DNA from: Dryocola sp. LX212
GTDB lineage: Bacteria; Pseudomonadota; Gammaproteobacteria; Enterobacterales; Enterobacteriaceae
NCBI GenBank assembly: GCA_041504365.1
Contig: CP167917.1
Span: 1,860,001 to 1,924,000, forward strand
Reading direction: 5' to 3'
Length of the DNA: 64,000 nt
Positions 1-8,931 of the stretch are shown piece after piece. Numbering within the stretch: position 1 is the stretch's first letter; each line of letters opens with the position of its first letter. Position numbers and translations under genes: made by a program. A model generated the notes under the pieces. That model was not told where the DNA came from. It did no database searches and was given only the letters and a program-made list of their open reading frames with translations.

Positions 1-154
1 CCTCGCTTCTGGATAATCCATGACCGTTCTAGTCAGATTGACCCCGGTAGCCGTTTAATTTTGATAATTTAAAAAATGGTCGTCCAATTTTCGGTTGTGA
101 GGCCTTTGTCGAATGCTCTAGATTCATCTGTATCTAAACAATAGAGGGATACTC

Positions 155-928
155 ATGAACTTCACTGAGCTTCATCATCAAAACCAACCTCTGATCATCG
201 CCAACGTCTGGGATGCCGTGAGCGCTATTACCGCCGACCAACTGGGCTATAAAGCTCTGGGTACTTCAAGTGCAGCGATTGCTGCGATGTTAGGCTACGA
301 TGACGGAGAGGCAATGTCGTTTGAGGAACTATTCTATATTGTTTCTCGTATCCGGTCTGTCACCGATCTGCCATTAAGCGTTGATATCGAAGCGGGATTT
401 GGTGGTTCAGTTGAAGAGATATCGGCTCATCTTAAGCGGCTGGCCCATCTCGGTGTTGTGGGGGTAAATCTCGAGGACAGCTGCGTGGTTAATGGTGTCA
501 GGCAGTTGGGCGATCCCGATGCCTTTGCGTTTAAATTAAAAGAGATTCGCAAGTTACTGGTCTCAGCGAATTGCCATCTGTTTTTAAATATTCGTACCGA
601 TACATACCTACTTGATCATCAGCAAGCATTGCGCGAAACGTTATTACGCGGCCAGCTGTATGAGGCAGCGGGGGCAGACGGGATATTTATTCCATGCCTG
701 ACGTCGGAAAATGATATTGCAGTTATTACCAAAGCGCTTAACCTGCCTTTAAACATCATGTGTATGCCGGAGCTACCCACCTTTAGTAAACTGGAAACGT
801 TGGGTGTAAAACGCATTTCTATGGGGAGTTTCGTGCATTCATCCGTTCAGTCAAAACTGGAAGCGTTGATGTCAGCTATTCAAACAGATCGCTCATTTGC
901 AGGGCTTTTTGCAGATGAAAGTTACTGA
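155..928 (+). CDS. Isocitrate lyase/PEP mutase superfamily protein
   Basis: A 257-residue protein of the isocitrate lyase/phosphoenolpyruvate mutase superfamily, a TIM barrel whose members cleave or form C-C or P-C bonds next to a carboxylate. Visible marks are the N-terminal strand reading LIIANVWDAVSA, the segment VDIEAGFGG near residues 77-85 (position of the metal-binding acidic loop) and GVNLEDS near residue 103. It is shorter than isocitrate lyase (over 400 residues), so a small 2-methylisocitrate-lyase-like or oxaloacetate-hydrolase-like enzyme is more likely. GAGGG 8 bases before the ATG supports the start. Its last 14 bases overlap the ATG of ada, suggesting co-translation. Family sure; substrate unknown. 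Confidence 0.8.
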   Translation: MNFTELHHQNQPLIIANVWDAVSAITADQLGYKALGTSSAAIAAMLGYDDGEAMSFEELFYIVSRIRSVTDLPLSVDIEAGFGGSVEEISAHLKRLAHLGVVGVNLEDSCVVNGVRQLGDPDAFAFKLKEIRKLLVSANCHLFLNIRTDTYLLDHQQALRETLLRGQLYEAAGADGIFIPCLTSENDIAVITKALNLPLNIMCMPELPTFSKLETLGVKRISMGSFVHSSVQSKLEALMSAIQTDRSFAGLFADESY

Positions 929-1970
929 TAAAGACCAATGTAATACCTGGTATCAGGCCTTACTTGATCGCGCCTCAGAGTACACAGGTGTGTTTTATGT
1001 CGGCGTCAAAACGACAGGCGTCTTTTGTATTTCAGTATGCCGGGCGCGAAAGCCGAAACGGGAGAACGTCGAGTTCTACAGCAATTTTGAATCCGCGCTG
1101 GAATCAGGTTTTCGTCCCTGCAAAGTATGCCGCCCCACAGAAAACGCGCGCAGTGCGCCCTTGCTCATCGAACAAACGCTTGCGTTGCTGCGTGCGAATC
1201 CTAAAACACGAATAAGCGATATGGCGCTAAGTAATCAGGGTATTAGCCCGGAGCGGGTACGGCGTTGGTTTATCCAAAATCATGGAATGACCTTCCAGGC
1301 ATTTCAACGAATGCAGAAGGTAAATACTGCCCTTCAGGAATTAAAGGCGGGGCGTGGTGCCACTGATGTAGCGTTAGATAACGGTTACGAATCATTAAGT
1401 GGTTTCGGTTATACCTTTAAGCAACTCACAGGTGCGGCTCCAACGAGTCAAAGTGAGGTGATTGTGATACACCGTTTTACCTCACCGCTCGGACCTATGT
1501 TTGTTTGCGCCACTGAACGCGGCATTTGCCTGCTTGAGTTTGCGGATCGTCGAATGCTGGAGAGAGAGTTTCGCGATCTCCAGCGTTTATTTAAAGCGCG
1601 GATAATTTCGGGCGAAAATAATCATACGCGTCAGGCGGAAATTGAAATGAATGAATATTTTTGCGGGGATCGCCAGCAATTTACCTTATCCCTTGATGCT
1701 CCCGGCACTGCTTTCCAACGCTCCGTATGGCAGGAAACAGGTTTAGTTCCCTATGGCCAAACGTCACATTATCTGGCGCTTTCTGTCCTGGTTGGAAAAC
1801 CGAATGCAGTACGCGCTGTGGCCGCAGCGAATGGCGCGAACCGAATAGCCATCGTCATTCCATGCCACAGAATTATTGGTAAAGACGGCGCAATGACGGG
1901 CTACGGCGGAGGCATTGCCCGTAAAGAATGGCTGCTTGACCACGAACGAAAAACGTTATTAAACGGCTGA
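915..1970 (+). CDS. ada: Ada: methylated-DNA cysteine methyltransferase and transcription activator
   Basis: Repairs O6-methylguanine and methylphosphotriesters by transferring the methyl group to its own cysteines, and activates the adaptive response once methylated. The N-terminal Ada zinc domain shows TTGVFCISVCRARKP followed by FRPCKVC, giving the four zinc cysteines including the phosphotriester acceptor. An AraC-type helix-turn-helix occupies about residues 85-180. The C-terminal methyltransferase domain has PYGQTSHY and the active-site IVIPCHRII. With the ATG at 915 it has 351 residues, against 354 in E. coli. A TTG at 897 is a less likely start because AGGG at 901-904 suits the ATG. 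It overlaps the preceding lyase gene by 14 bases, an unusual partner for ada. Confidence 0.93.
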   Translation: MKVTDKDQCNTWYQALLDRASEYTGVFYVGVKTTGVFCISVCRARKPKRENVEFYSNFESALESGFRPCKVCRPTENARSAPLLIEQTLALLRANPKTRISDMALSNQGISPERVRRWFIQNHGMTFQAFQRMQKVNTALQELKAGRGATDVALDNGYESLSGFGYTFKQLTGAAPTSQSEVIVIHRFTSPLGPMFVCATERGICLLEFADRRMLEREFRDLQRLFKARIISGENNHTRQAEIEMNEYFCGDRQQFTLSLDAPGTAFQRSVWQETGLVPYGQTSHYLALSVLVGKPNAVRAVAAANGANRIAIVIPCHRIIGKDGAMTGYGGGIARKEWLLDHERKTLLNG

Positions 1971-2064
1971 GGTCAGTTGGGATGCAGGGAAGGTTCAGGT
2001 GATGCTTACGCCTGCCTGTTCCGATTCCTCATCGATTCCCTGCGGCTTATGGCTCCCGTTTATA

Positions 2065-2380
2065 TTAGCAATAAAGCTGATATCCGTCATTGGCCCGCCG
2101 GACGCGGGCAAATCCCGTCTGGTCCAGATGCATATCTGCAACGAGTATGTTCTCCCTGGCTACCTGGTCGAGTAATACTCTTCGCGTCGCTTCGGCCTGG
2201 GCAGGATTGCTGTCGAAGACAATGGAAGCCGCCGGATGCGCGAACTGGATGTGGGGATAATGGACGATGTCTCCCCAGATCAATAGGCGTTCTTCGTGGG
2301 AATCTATACGGGATCCGGTATGGCCCATTGGGTTGGCCGAAGTCAGTCGGTCGCACCCTTTAATGCGATTTCGTGAGGAG
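2065..2380 (-). pseudogene. C-terminal remnant of an MBL-fold metallo-hydrolase
   Basis: About 100 codons on the minus strand match the C-terminal third of class-B beta-lactamase-fold hydrolases: MGHTGSRID (degraded PGHTxGxxx motif), ERLLIWGDIVHYP with the bridging-metal Asp, then PAQAEATRRVLLD and a closing stop. The N-terminal half with the HxHxDH zinc motif is absent, and no start codon with a plausible ribosome site is visible. This is a gene remnant between ada and the flavin oxidoreductase gene, not an expressed enzyme. Confidence 0.65.
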
Positions 2381-2407
2381 CAGACGGTCATACCGGACGG
2401 CGCCAAA

Positions 2408-3379
2408 TCAGACGCCGCTTCCCTTTTGAAAGTCCTGCATAAGGTCCGCTACGATTTCTGCGGCCGGACGAATTGATTTGATTACTGAAATCCCCGTGCC
2501 CGTGGACACTATCCCCCGATCAAAATTTCCGAGCCTCATGGCCTGCCACAGGGAGTGGTAGCCGTTCATTGCTTCAAACATGGTTTCGCGATCGGTGTCC
2601 TGCGCCTCTAACTCCGCCAGCTTCGGGCTTAGGTCGGTGGGCAGGGTGCGGTAATACGCGGGAAGCGTACGGAACAGCAGCAAATCTTCGGCGCAGGACT
2701 TGACGATCAGGCGCTTAACTTTCTCATCTGCGGGGTTCTCAAGGGCCGTCAAAAAGAGGCTGCCCGCAAAGACCCCTTCTGCTCCCAGCGCCATTGCGGC
2801 ACGCACCCCTCGCACATCACCTATACCCCCGGCAGCGATAACCGGGATATTCACGCTATCCGCTATCATCGGCACGATGCTGAACGTACCAATCACGCGG
2901 GTCGGGACGGTGCCCCCTTCGTCAAAACCTGTCGCAATAATGACGTCGGCCCCTAATTTCTCGGCCTCTTTTGAATTAGCGACGGTGGGCGTCAGGGCGC
3001 GGTAGAGCGTTTTTATGCGGTTACGTCTGAAGAAATCATATATTTCGGCGTCCAGCACTTCGTTGATAAGCACCACCTCCACGCCTTCCTCAACGAACAT
3101 TTCCGCGGTTGGACGCCAGAAGCTCATGTCAGGCCCGTTAATTAAGGTTACGGCAAAGGGGTTTTCCGTCAGCTTTTTGACTTTTCTGATCTCCTGGCGC
3201 ATGCGGTCCAGGGCCGTATAACGCGAATCCGGCAGGCTGTCCTGCCCGGCGTGCGGCCCCAGCGTGCCCAGGCCACCGGCGTTAGAAACGGCAGCGACGA
3301 GTTCAGCATTGGTCAGGAAATAGAGGGGTGCCTGGATAAGCGGATAGCGGATATGCAGCAGTTCAGTGACGCGGTTCAT
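2408..3379 (-). CDS. NAD(P)H-dependent flavin oxidoreductase (nitronate monooxygenase family)
   Basis: A 323-residue FMN-binding TIM-barrel protein of the 2-nitropropane dioxygenase/nitronate monooxygenase family. Visible features are the N-terminal YPLIQAPL strand, SNAGGLGTLG, the DVIIATGFDEGGTVPT segment (family ATGxEAGGH position, with Asp and Thr replacing Glu-Ala and His), and the phosphate-binding IPVIAAGGIGD followed by ALGAEGVFAGSLF. Members oxidise nitronates or reduce quinones with FMN; the true substrate here is not evident. The divergent LysR gene starts 89 bases upstream and is the probable regulator. Confidence 0.85.
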   Translation of the reverse strand: MNRVTELLHIRYPLIQAPLYFLTNAELVAAVSNAGGLGTLGPHAGQDSLPDSRYTALDRMRQEIRKVKKLTENPFAVTLINGPDMSFWRPTAEMFVEEGVEVVLINEVLDAEIYDFFRRNRIKTLYRALTPTVANSKEAEKLGADVIIATGFDEGGTVPTRVIGTFSIVPMIADSVNIPVIAAGGIGDVRGVRAAMALGAEGVFAGSLFLTALENPADEKVKRLIVKSCAEDLLLFRTLPAYYRTLPTDLSPKLAELEAQDTDRETMFEAMNGYHSLWQAMRLGNFDRGIVSTGTGISVIKSIRPAAEIVADLMQDFQKGSGV

Positions 3380-3468
3380 TTTTTAATTCCGGTGCAAATA
3401 AGATGGGAAAATTTTACCCTTTGCAAAATGGAATGGAATCACCAAAAATAAACACCTGATGTCCAAAT

Positions 3469-4350
3469 ATGGAAAGAAAAGTGGATTTTAACGCAACGAA
3501 GCTGTTCATCGCGGTGGTTAACGCAGGCAGTTTTTCAGCGGCCAGCGAAAGGTTGGGGGTGCCGATCTCAACGCTGAGTCGAAAAATTAATGAACTTGAG
3601 CAGGCCCTGAACGTACAGCTGCTGGACCGCTCAAGGCAGGGGGTTAAGCCAACCTATAAAGGGCAGCAGTTTTTTGAACAGGCCCGTCCGGGCGTCGAGC
3701 TACTGGAGGATGCACAGAGATCGGTCACCTCTGCCCACAAGCTTCAGGGCAAGCTGCGCCTGTCCGTCCCACCTAATTTCTCGCTGTGGTGGGATTTGCT
3801 GCTCGAATTCCAGCAACGCTATCCCGATATCCACGTATTTTGCCACTCGAGCGAGAGAGTCGTTGATTTGTTCGAGGATGGCGTAGACGTTGCGCTAAGA
3901 ATGGGCAGCCTGAATACGGACGATGTGATTGCAAAAACCGTTATGGACGTGGAAATCCTGTTTGTGGCAAGCCCGAAATTGCTGGCGCGTTACGGCACGC
4001 CGGAAACGCTGGCTGAAATGGCCCGGCTGCCGGTTGCCGCCTGGGAAACGCTGAACCACGGCTTTTTTGAATGGGGGTCTGGCTCAGAAAAAGTTAAATA
4101 CGAGCCGTTTTTCTCCACCAATAATTTACAGGGATTAATTCATTATGCTCTGAGCGGTATGGGCGTTACCCAGCTGATGGATTTCTCAGCCAGGCCCTGG
4201 CTGGAAAGCGGCGAGCTGGTACAGCTGCTGCCCGGAGCCGCCAGACAAACCATGCCGTTAAACCTCGTCTATGCCCGCCGCAAACATCCTTCAGCGCTCG
4301 TGCGGGCTTATCTTGATTTTTGCACTGAATGGGTGAAAAAGCTGAAGTAG
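3469..4350 (+). CDS. LysR-family transcriptional regulator
   Basis: A 293-residue regulator with the canonical layout: an N-terminal winged helix-turn-helix (FIAVVNAGSFSAASERLGV through STLSRKINELEQALN, residues 8-50) and a C-terminal periplasmic-binding-protein-like effector domain. It lies divergent from the flavin oxidoreductase gene with an 89-base shared promoter region, the usual arrangement for a LysR activator and its target. The effector domain resembles the subgroup acting on quinone or aldehyde stress genes, but no inducer can be read from the sequence. Confidence 0.88.
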   Translation: MERKVDFNATKLFIAVVNAGSFSAASERLGVPISTLSRKINELEQALNVQLLDRSRQGVKPTYKGQQFFEQARPGVELLEDAQRSVTSAHKLQGKLRLSVPPNFSLWWDLLLEFQQRYPDIHVFCHSSERVVDLFEDGVDVALRMGSLNTDDVIAKTVMDVEILFVASPKLLARYGTPETLAEMARLPVAAWETLNHGFFEWGSGSEKVKYEPFFSTNNLQGLIHYALSGMGVTQLMDFSARPWLESGELVQLLPGAARQTMPLNLVYARRKHPSALVRAYLDFCTEWVKKLK

Positions 4351-4552
4351 CGCTGCACGAAGGATATGCGCCACTGACAGCGTTTTATCGACGTTACTTT
4401 ACAGTTGACCCGATTTCATCGGTTAATGACCAGTGGGCATGTCACGCCCTTTCGCGCCAGCTCTTATAGTGGCTCCACTCGCAGCTACCTTGTCGGGCTA
4501 ACCAGCCGCGGTGGCTGAACCACAAAATCTGATGGAAATCGGGAGTCACAAT

Positions 4553-5332
4553 ATGAAATTAACGCAGGTTCGCAACGCTACGCTGGTACTGGACTATGCC
4601 GGTAAAAGATTTCTTATCGATCCTATGCTGGCGGAAAAAGAGGCCTGGGACGGGTTTGCCGGGAATGCCCGTCCCCATCTGCGCAATCCCATGGTTTCCC
4701 TGCCGATGGCCGTAGAGGATTTGCTGGCCGTCGATGCCGTGATCCTGACGCACACGCACACCGATCACTGGGACGAAGCGGCGCAGCAGGCCGTGCCTAA
4801 AGATATGCTTATCTATACGCAGGATGAGAACGACGCCGCACTGGTCCGCTCGCAGGGCTTTCTTAATATCCGCGTGCTGAAAGATGAAAACCATTTTGTT
4901 GACGGGCTGACCATTTATAAAACCGACGGCCAGCACGGCAGCAACGAGCTGTATGCAGATGCCCAATGGGGCGGGCTACTTGGCGACGCGTGTGGGCTGG
5001 TCTTTACCCACCATAACGAAAAAACGCTTTATATCGCCGGGGATACCGTCTGGGTAAAACCTTACGTAAGAAGCCTGCAGCGCTTCCAGCCGGACGTTGT
5101 TGTGCTGAACACCGGCTATGCCGTTAACGATCTCTATGGCCCAATCATCATGGGCAAAGAGGACACGCTGCGCACCCATAAGCTGCTGCCAGCCGCGACC
5201 ATCGTGGCTTCGCATATGGAATCAATCAACCACTGCCTGCTGACCCGCGCGGAGCTGCGTGAGTTCACGCTTGAACACGGCATTGAGGATAAAGTTCTTA
5301 TTCCTGCGGACGGCGAGACCCTGGCTTTCTGA
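4553..5332 (+). CDS. UlaG-like MBL-fold metal-dependent hydrolase
   Basis: A 259-residue metallo-beta-lactamase-fold protein of the UlaG-like/YtkL group. The metal-binding HTHTDHWDE motif is intact, and later GDTVW and SHMES supply further ligand positions. The start is the ATG at 4553, preceded by GGGAG 7 bases upstream; a GTG at 4511 would add 14 residues without a ribosome site. The following AraC-type regulator begins 85 bases downstream on the same strand, so the two may be co-transcribed. Substrate unknown; family members act on lactones, phosphodiesters and related compounds. Confidence 0.82.
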   Translation: MKLTQVRNATLVLDYAGKRFLIDPMLAEKEAWDGFAGNARPHLRNPMVSLPMAVEDLLAVDAVILTHTHTDHWDEAAQQAVPKDMLIYTQDENDAALVRSQGFLNIRVLKDENHFVDGLTIYKTDGQHGSNELYADAQWGGLLGDACGLVFTHHNEKTLYIAGDTVWVKPYVRSLQRFQPDVVVLNTGYAVNDLYGPIIMGKEDTLRTHKLLPAATIVASHMESINHCLLTRAELREFTLEHGIEDKVLIPADGETLAF

Positions 5333-5417
5333 TAAGCTACTTTACCTGAGCGGGGCAGGTTGGGAAGAGATGTTTTCCCGCCGTGCCTCCCGAACCTCTT
5401 AAGGTAAGGTCAAAATT

Positions 5418-6392
5418 ATGCCTGCACTGACGGTAGCCGTGATCGCTACGGACGGATTCAGTCCGTTTCACTTTTCCGTACCCTGCATACTGTTTGGGTC
5501 TGCCATGCCGCAGCCTGATCTCTTCCGGGTGGAGATTTGCGCTGAGAAACCTGGCGTGGTCCTGTCTGATATTGGCCTTTCTATTAACGTAGAGCACGGT
5601 TTAGAGCGGCTCGATGTTGCGGACATTGTCATCGTTCCCTACTGGAATCATGCGGCAGAGAAGCCTTCCGAGGCGCTGCTGGATGCGCTGACAAAGGCAT
5701 GGCAGCGCGGCGCGGAGGTGGTGGGCCTTTGTCTGGGCACCTACGTACTGGCCTACTCCGGCCTGCTCGACGGTCACAGAGCGGCAACGCACTGGGAATT
5801 CGAGCAGGACTTCATCGAAAGATTCCCCTCGGTTCATCTGGACAGCAACTCGCTCTACACCAGCGATGAACGGCTTATCACCTCCGCGGGCACCGCGGCC
5901 GGTATCGACTGCTGCCTTAATATTATTCGCGACCATTACGGTTCGGCGATGGCCAACCGTGTAGCCAGACGCATGGTTGTGCCGCCTTATCGGGAAGGGG
6001 GGCAGGCGCAGTTTATTGAACGCCCCGTTCCGGTATCGACGCGCGACGGCAAAATGAACGAGCTGATGGATTATCTGCGCCGCAATCTGGAGAAGCACCA
6101 CAATCTGGACTCGCTGGCAGAATTCGTCAATATGAGCCGGAGAACGCTGACCCGGCATTTTTTCAGGGCAACCGGTGCAACGCCGGGAGACTGGCTGAAC
6201 GCGGAGCGCCTGCAAAGAAGCCAGGAGCTGCTGGAAACCACGGACAGCAGCATTGAGCGCGTGGCCGAAATGGCCGGTTTTCAGTCGCCGGTCTCTTTCC
6301 GCCAGAGCTTCAAAGCGAGGTTCAGCGTCAGCCCCAGCGAATGGCGCAGGGCTTTCCGCGGTCCGGTGACGGCGGCGGATAAAGCAGAGTGA
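5418..6392 (+). CDS. GlxA-type AraC-family regulator (DJ-1/PfpI plus HTH)
   Basis: A 324-residue regulator with an N-terminal DJ-1/PfpI class I amidotransferase-like domain (residues 1-175; the nucleophile-elbow region reads EVVGLCLGTYVLA, keeping a Cys) and a C-terminal AraC helix-turn-helix pair (about residues 220-310, with LAEFVNMSRRTLTRHF and VAEMAGFQSPVSFRQSF). The architecture is that of GlxA and FtrA. It sits just after the UlaG-like hydrolase gene, which it may control. Ligand unknown. Confidence 0.87.
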   Translation: MPALTVAVIATDGFSPFHFSVPCILFGSAMPQPDLFRVEICAEKPGVVLSDIGLSINVEHGLERLDVADIVIVPYWNHAAEKPSEALLDALTKAWQRGAEVVGLCLGTYVLAYSGLLDGHRAATHWEFEQDFIERFPSVHLDSNSLYTSDERLITSAGTAAGIDCCLNIIRDHYGSAMANRVARRMVVPPYREGGQAQFIERPVPVSTRDGKMNELMDYLRRNLEKHHNLDSLAEFVNMSRRTLTRHFFRATGATPGDWLNAERLQRSQELLETTDSSIERVAEMAGFQSPVSFRQSFKARFSVSPSEWRRAFRGPVTAADKAE

Positions 6393-6466
6393 AACTGCCC
6401 GTGCGGCACTCATCCCGGCATATTTCGTAGTATATTGAGAGCATTATCCGTCATCAGGTGCCCCTT

Positions 6467-7195
6467 ATGTCTTACTCAATCGGCGAATTTGCCCGGCTCT
6501 GCGGGATAAACGCGACCACGCTTCGTGCCTGGCAGCGTCGTTACGGCCTGCTCAAGCCACAGCGCAGCGACGGCGGGCACCGTCAGTACAGCGACGACGA
6601 CATCCAGCAGGCGCTCAAAATTCTCGACTGGGTGAAAAAAGGGGTGCCGGTCAGCCAGGTCAAGCCGCTGCTGGCCCGCCCCGGCGTGCGCCGTACAAAC
6701 AACTGGCTCAGCCTGCAGGAAAGCATGCTGCAGCGACTGAAGGAGGGGAAAATCGACTCCCTTCGCCAGCTGATTTATGATGCGGGCCGCGAATACCCCC
6801 GCCCGGAGCTGGTCACGGAAGTGCTGCGGCCGCTGCGCAGTAAAGTCTCGGCCAACGTGCCGGTGATGATGACCCTGCGCGAAATCCTCGACGGCATCAT
6901 CATCTCTTATACCTCTTACTGCCTGGAGGGGGATAAAAAAGCGCCGGGTGACAACTACCTGATTACCGGCTGGTATCTGACCGATCCCTGCGAAATCTGG
7001 CTTGAGGCGCTCGTGCGCACGGGCCAGGGGCATCGCATCGACGTGCTTCCCGTACCGCCTGCCGCCCTGGCTCCGGAAATCTTCCCGGATCGTAAGTGGC
7101 TGCTGGTCACCGGCGGCAAACTTACCGCCGCACGTAAAAAGCAGATAGACCTTTGGCAGCAGCAGGTCGTTTCCCTCGATATTATTCCTCTCTAG
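6467..7195 (+). CDS. MlrA-like MerR-family transcriptional regulator
   Basis: A 242-residue protein collinear with E. coli MlrA (243 residues), the MerR-type activator of curli genes. The N-terminal winged helix carries YSIGEFARLCGIN, TLRAWQRRYGLLKPQRSDGG and HRQYSDDDI; the C-terminal part matches MlrA (ILDGIIISYT, GHRIDVLP, LWQQQ) and lacks the cobalamin-binding DxHxxG motif of CarH/LitR proteins. It is probably a paralogue of MlrA/BluR rather than mlrA itself, because the neighbourhood differs. The ATG at 6467 has AGG 8 bases before it; the GTG at 6458 is less likely. The next gene is a DUF523/DUF1722 protein after a 317-base gap holding a strong inverted repeat. Confidence 0.82.
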   Translation: MSYSIGEFARLCGINATTLRAWQRRYGLLKPQRSDGGHRQYSDDDIQQALKILDWVKKGVPVSQVKPLLARPGVRRTNNWLSLQESMLQRLKEGKIDSLRQLIYDAGREYPRPELVTEVLRPLRSKVSANVPVMMTLREILDGIIISYTSYCLEGDKKAPGDNYLITGWYLTDPCEIWLEALVRTGQGHRIDVLPVPPAALAPEIFPDRKWLLVTGGKLTAARKKQIDLWQQQVVSLDIIPL

Positions 7196-7512
7196 TTCCG
7201 CCCCCGGAAGCCTGATACGAACTTCATTCCGCCGCCGCCAGGGTGGTTGCTTTAGTCCGCATGTAAAAAAACGATCGGATTGATGCAACTTTAATTAATT
7301 GAATAAAAAGAATAAATATAACCCGTCAAAAACTTGTGCAAATTAATATAAATGTATAAGTTTTAAGTGTCCGCCATGTAGTTCACAGCTGGGTAAGGCT
7401 CATTGCAGGCGGCACGCATCTTTTTAATAAACGGAGATTAAGAAGTCTGGGATCGTCGTCGGCACGGTCACCCTTTTCTTCACCCGAACGGCGCAGCAGA
7501 GAGGATAACGTC
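7196..7512 (+). promoter_or_regulatory. MlrA-like/DUF1722 intergenic promoter with inverted-repeat operator (7329-7364)
   Basis: This 317-base AT-rich gap holds an inverted repeat with arms AAAACTTGTGCA (7329-7340) and TGTATAAGTTTT (7353-7364), matching at 10 of 12 positions across a 12-base spacer. The arms overlap a candidate promoter: -35 TTGTGC at 7334-7339, 16 bases, -10 TATAAG at 7356-7361. Placement over both promoter elements next to a MerR-family gene makes it a good candidate operator for that regulator. The downstream ribosome site is GAGAGGATAA before the ATG at 7513. Repeat seen; function inferred. Confidence 0.55.
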
Positions 7513-8472
7513 ATGAATACTCAACCCGTTATTGGCATCAGCGGATGTTTAACCGGCTCCCTGGTCAGGTTTGACGGCGGGCATAAGCGGATGGCGTTTG
7601 TGATGGAAGAGCTGGCCCGGTGGGTGAGCTTCAGACCCGTCTGCCCGGAAATGGCTATCGGACTGCCCGTGCCTCGTCCGGCTTTGCGCCTGGTGCAGAC
7701 CTCCGCAGGGGGTACCGAAATGTGGTTCAGCAAGCCGCCGCATAACGATGTCACGCAGAAAATGGCCGAGTTCGCCGCGGGCTTCCTTCCCGGGCAGAGC
7801 GGGCTGGCAGGGTTTATCGTCTGCGCCAAATCGCCGAGCTGCGGCATGGAGCGCGTGAGGCTGTACGATGAGAAAGGCAACCGGGGACGCAAAGAAGGGG
7901 TGGGGCTGTTTACCGGGGCGCTGCTGGAGAAATATCCGTGGCTGCCCGTTGAAGAGGATGGCCGCCTGCACGACCCGGTGCTGCGCGAAAACTTCGTCGA
8001 GCGCGTCTTCGCCCTGCACGAGCTGAATACCCTGCGGGCCAGCGGCCTGACCCGTCGCGCGCTGCTGGATTTCCACAGCCGCTATAAGCTACAGCTGCTG
8101 GCGCACCACCAGGCGGGCTACCGTGAAATCGGGCCGTTCGTCGCCTCGCTGCACGAGTGGGAGGATCTGGACGCCTTTTTTGTTGTCTACCGCGAAAAGC
8201 TGATGGCGATCCTGAAGCAGCCCGCCTCGCGCAGAAACCACACCAACGTGCTGATGCACATTCAGGGCTACTTCCGTAACCAGCTGAATACGCGCCAGCG
8301 CGGCGAGCTGCGTGAGGTGATCCTCCGCTATCGGGAGGGGCTGCTGCCGATACTCGCGCCCCTGACGCTGCTGAACCACTATCTCGCTGAATATCCGGAT
8401 CGCTACCTGCTGGCGCAGAACTATTTTGACCCCTATCCGCAGGACTTAGCCCTGCGTCTGTCGGTCAGCTGA
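7513..8472 (+). CDS. DUF523 and DUF1722 (YbgA-like) fusion protein
   Basis: A 319-residue two-domain protein. Residues 1-150 are DUF523 (IGISGCLTGSLVRFDGGHKR, CPEMAIGLPVPR, KSPSCGM, with conserved cysteines); residues 195-312 are DUF1722, the domain that alone makes up E. coli YbgA (HHQAGYREIG, RNHTNVLMHIQGYF, LTLLNHYLAEYPDRYLLAQ). YbgA lies beside the photolyase gene phrB in E. coli and DUF1722 proteins often occur in light-response loci; no photolyase is present here. Its 3' end overlaps the convergent transporter gene by 27 bases. Biochemical role unknown. Confidence 0.85.
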   Translation: MNTQPVIGISGCLTGSLVRFDGGHKRMAFVMEELARWVSFRPVCPEMAIGLPVPRPALRLVQTSAGGTEMWFSKPPHNDVTQKMAEFAAGFLPGQSGLAGFIVCAKSPSCGMERVRLYDEKGNRGRKEGVGLFTGALLEKYPWLPVEEDGRLHDPVLRENFVERVFALHELNTLRASGLTRRALLDFHSRYKLQLLAHHQAGYREIGPFVASLHEWEDLDAFFVVYREKLMAILKQPASRRNHTNVLMHIQGYFRNQLNTRQRGELREVILRYREGLLPILAPLTLLNHYLAEYPDRYLLAQNYFDPYPQDLALRLSVS

Positions 8473-8922
8473 CGCCTTAGCCGGTTTGCTGCTGGAGTAG
8501 ATGAAGATCAGCGCGATGCCCAGACAAACGATGGCGCCAAGCCGACTGGTGGAAAACGGAATCGAGGCGTTGCCCAGCCAGCCAAAATTATCTATGAGCA
8601 AGCTCATGGTCAGCTGCCCGAAAATAACTGCGACTGTGGCGACCGCCGTGCCGATTCGCTGCACGGCGAGCACCATAATGACGATATAGGGTACGCCGAA
8701 CAGCGCCCCCACCAGCTGCCATTTCGGCACGTCCAGCAGGCTGAGCGTATGGGCGGGCTCAAAGAAGAAGATTAGCAGGCCCGTTATCAGCGCCCCGACG
8801 GAAAAGGTCAGGAACGCGCATTTGAACACGCCCACTTTGCTGCCCAGCTGTCCGTTGACGGCGGCCTGAATGCTCAGCGTGGCACCGCCGAGCACGGCCA
8901 GAATAATCATGATTATTGTCAT
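8446..8922 (-). CDS. YdcZ-family (DUF606) DMT membrane protein
   Basis: A 158-residue integral membrane protein with about five hydrophobic helices (for example IIMIILAVLGGATLSIQ and VATVAVIFGQLTMSLLI), typical of the DUF606/YdcZ branch of the drug/metabolite transporter superfamily. Each such protein is a half transporter. It follows a second gene of the same family with a 9-base gap, so the pair probably forms a two-component heterodimer. It overlaps the convergent DUF1722 gene by 27 bases. Substrate unknown. Confidence 0.8.
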   Translation of the reverse strand: MTIIMIILAVLGGATLSIQAAVNGQLGSKVGVFKCAFLTFSVGALITGLLIFFFEPAHTLSLLDVPKWQLVGALFGVPYIVIMVLAVQRIGTAVATVAVIFGQLTMSLLIDNFGWLGNASIPFSTSRLGAIVCLGIALIFIYSSSKPAKASADRQTQG

Positions 8923-8931
8923 AGCGTTATC

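Noticed and set aside
5601..6413. 270-codon minus-strand frame opposite the GlxA-type regulator
   Set aside because: Arg/Ala-rich shadow of a clear AraC-family gene.
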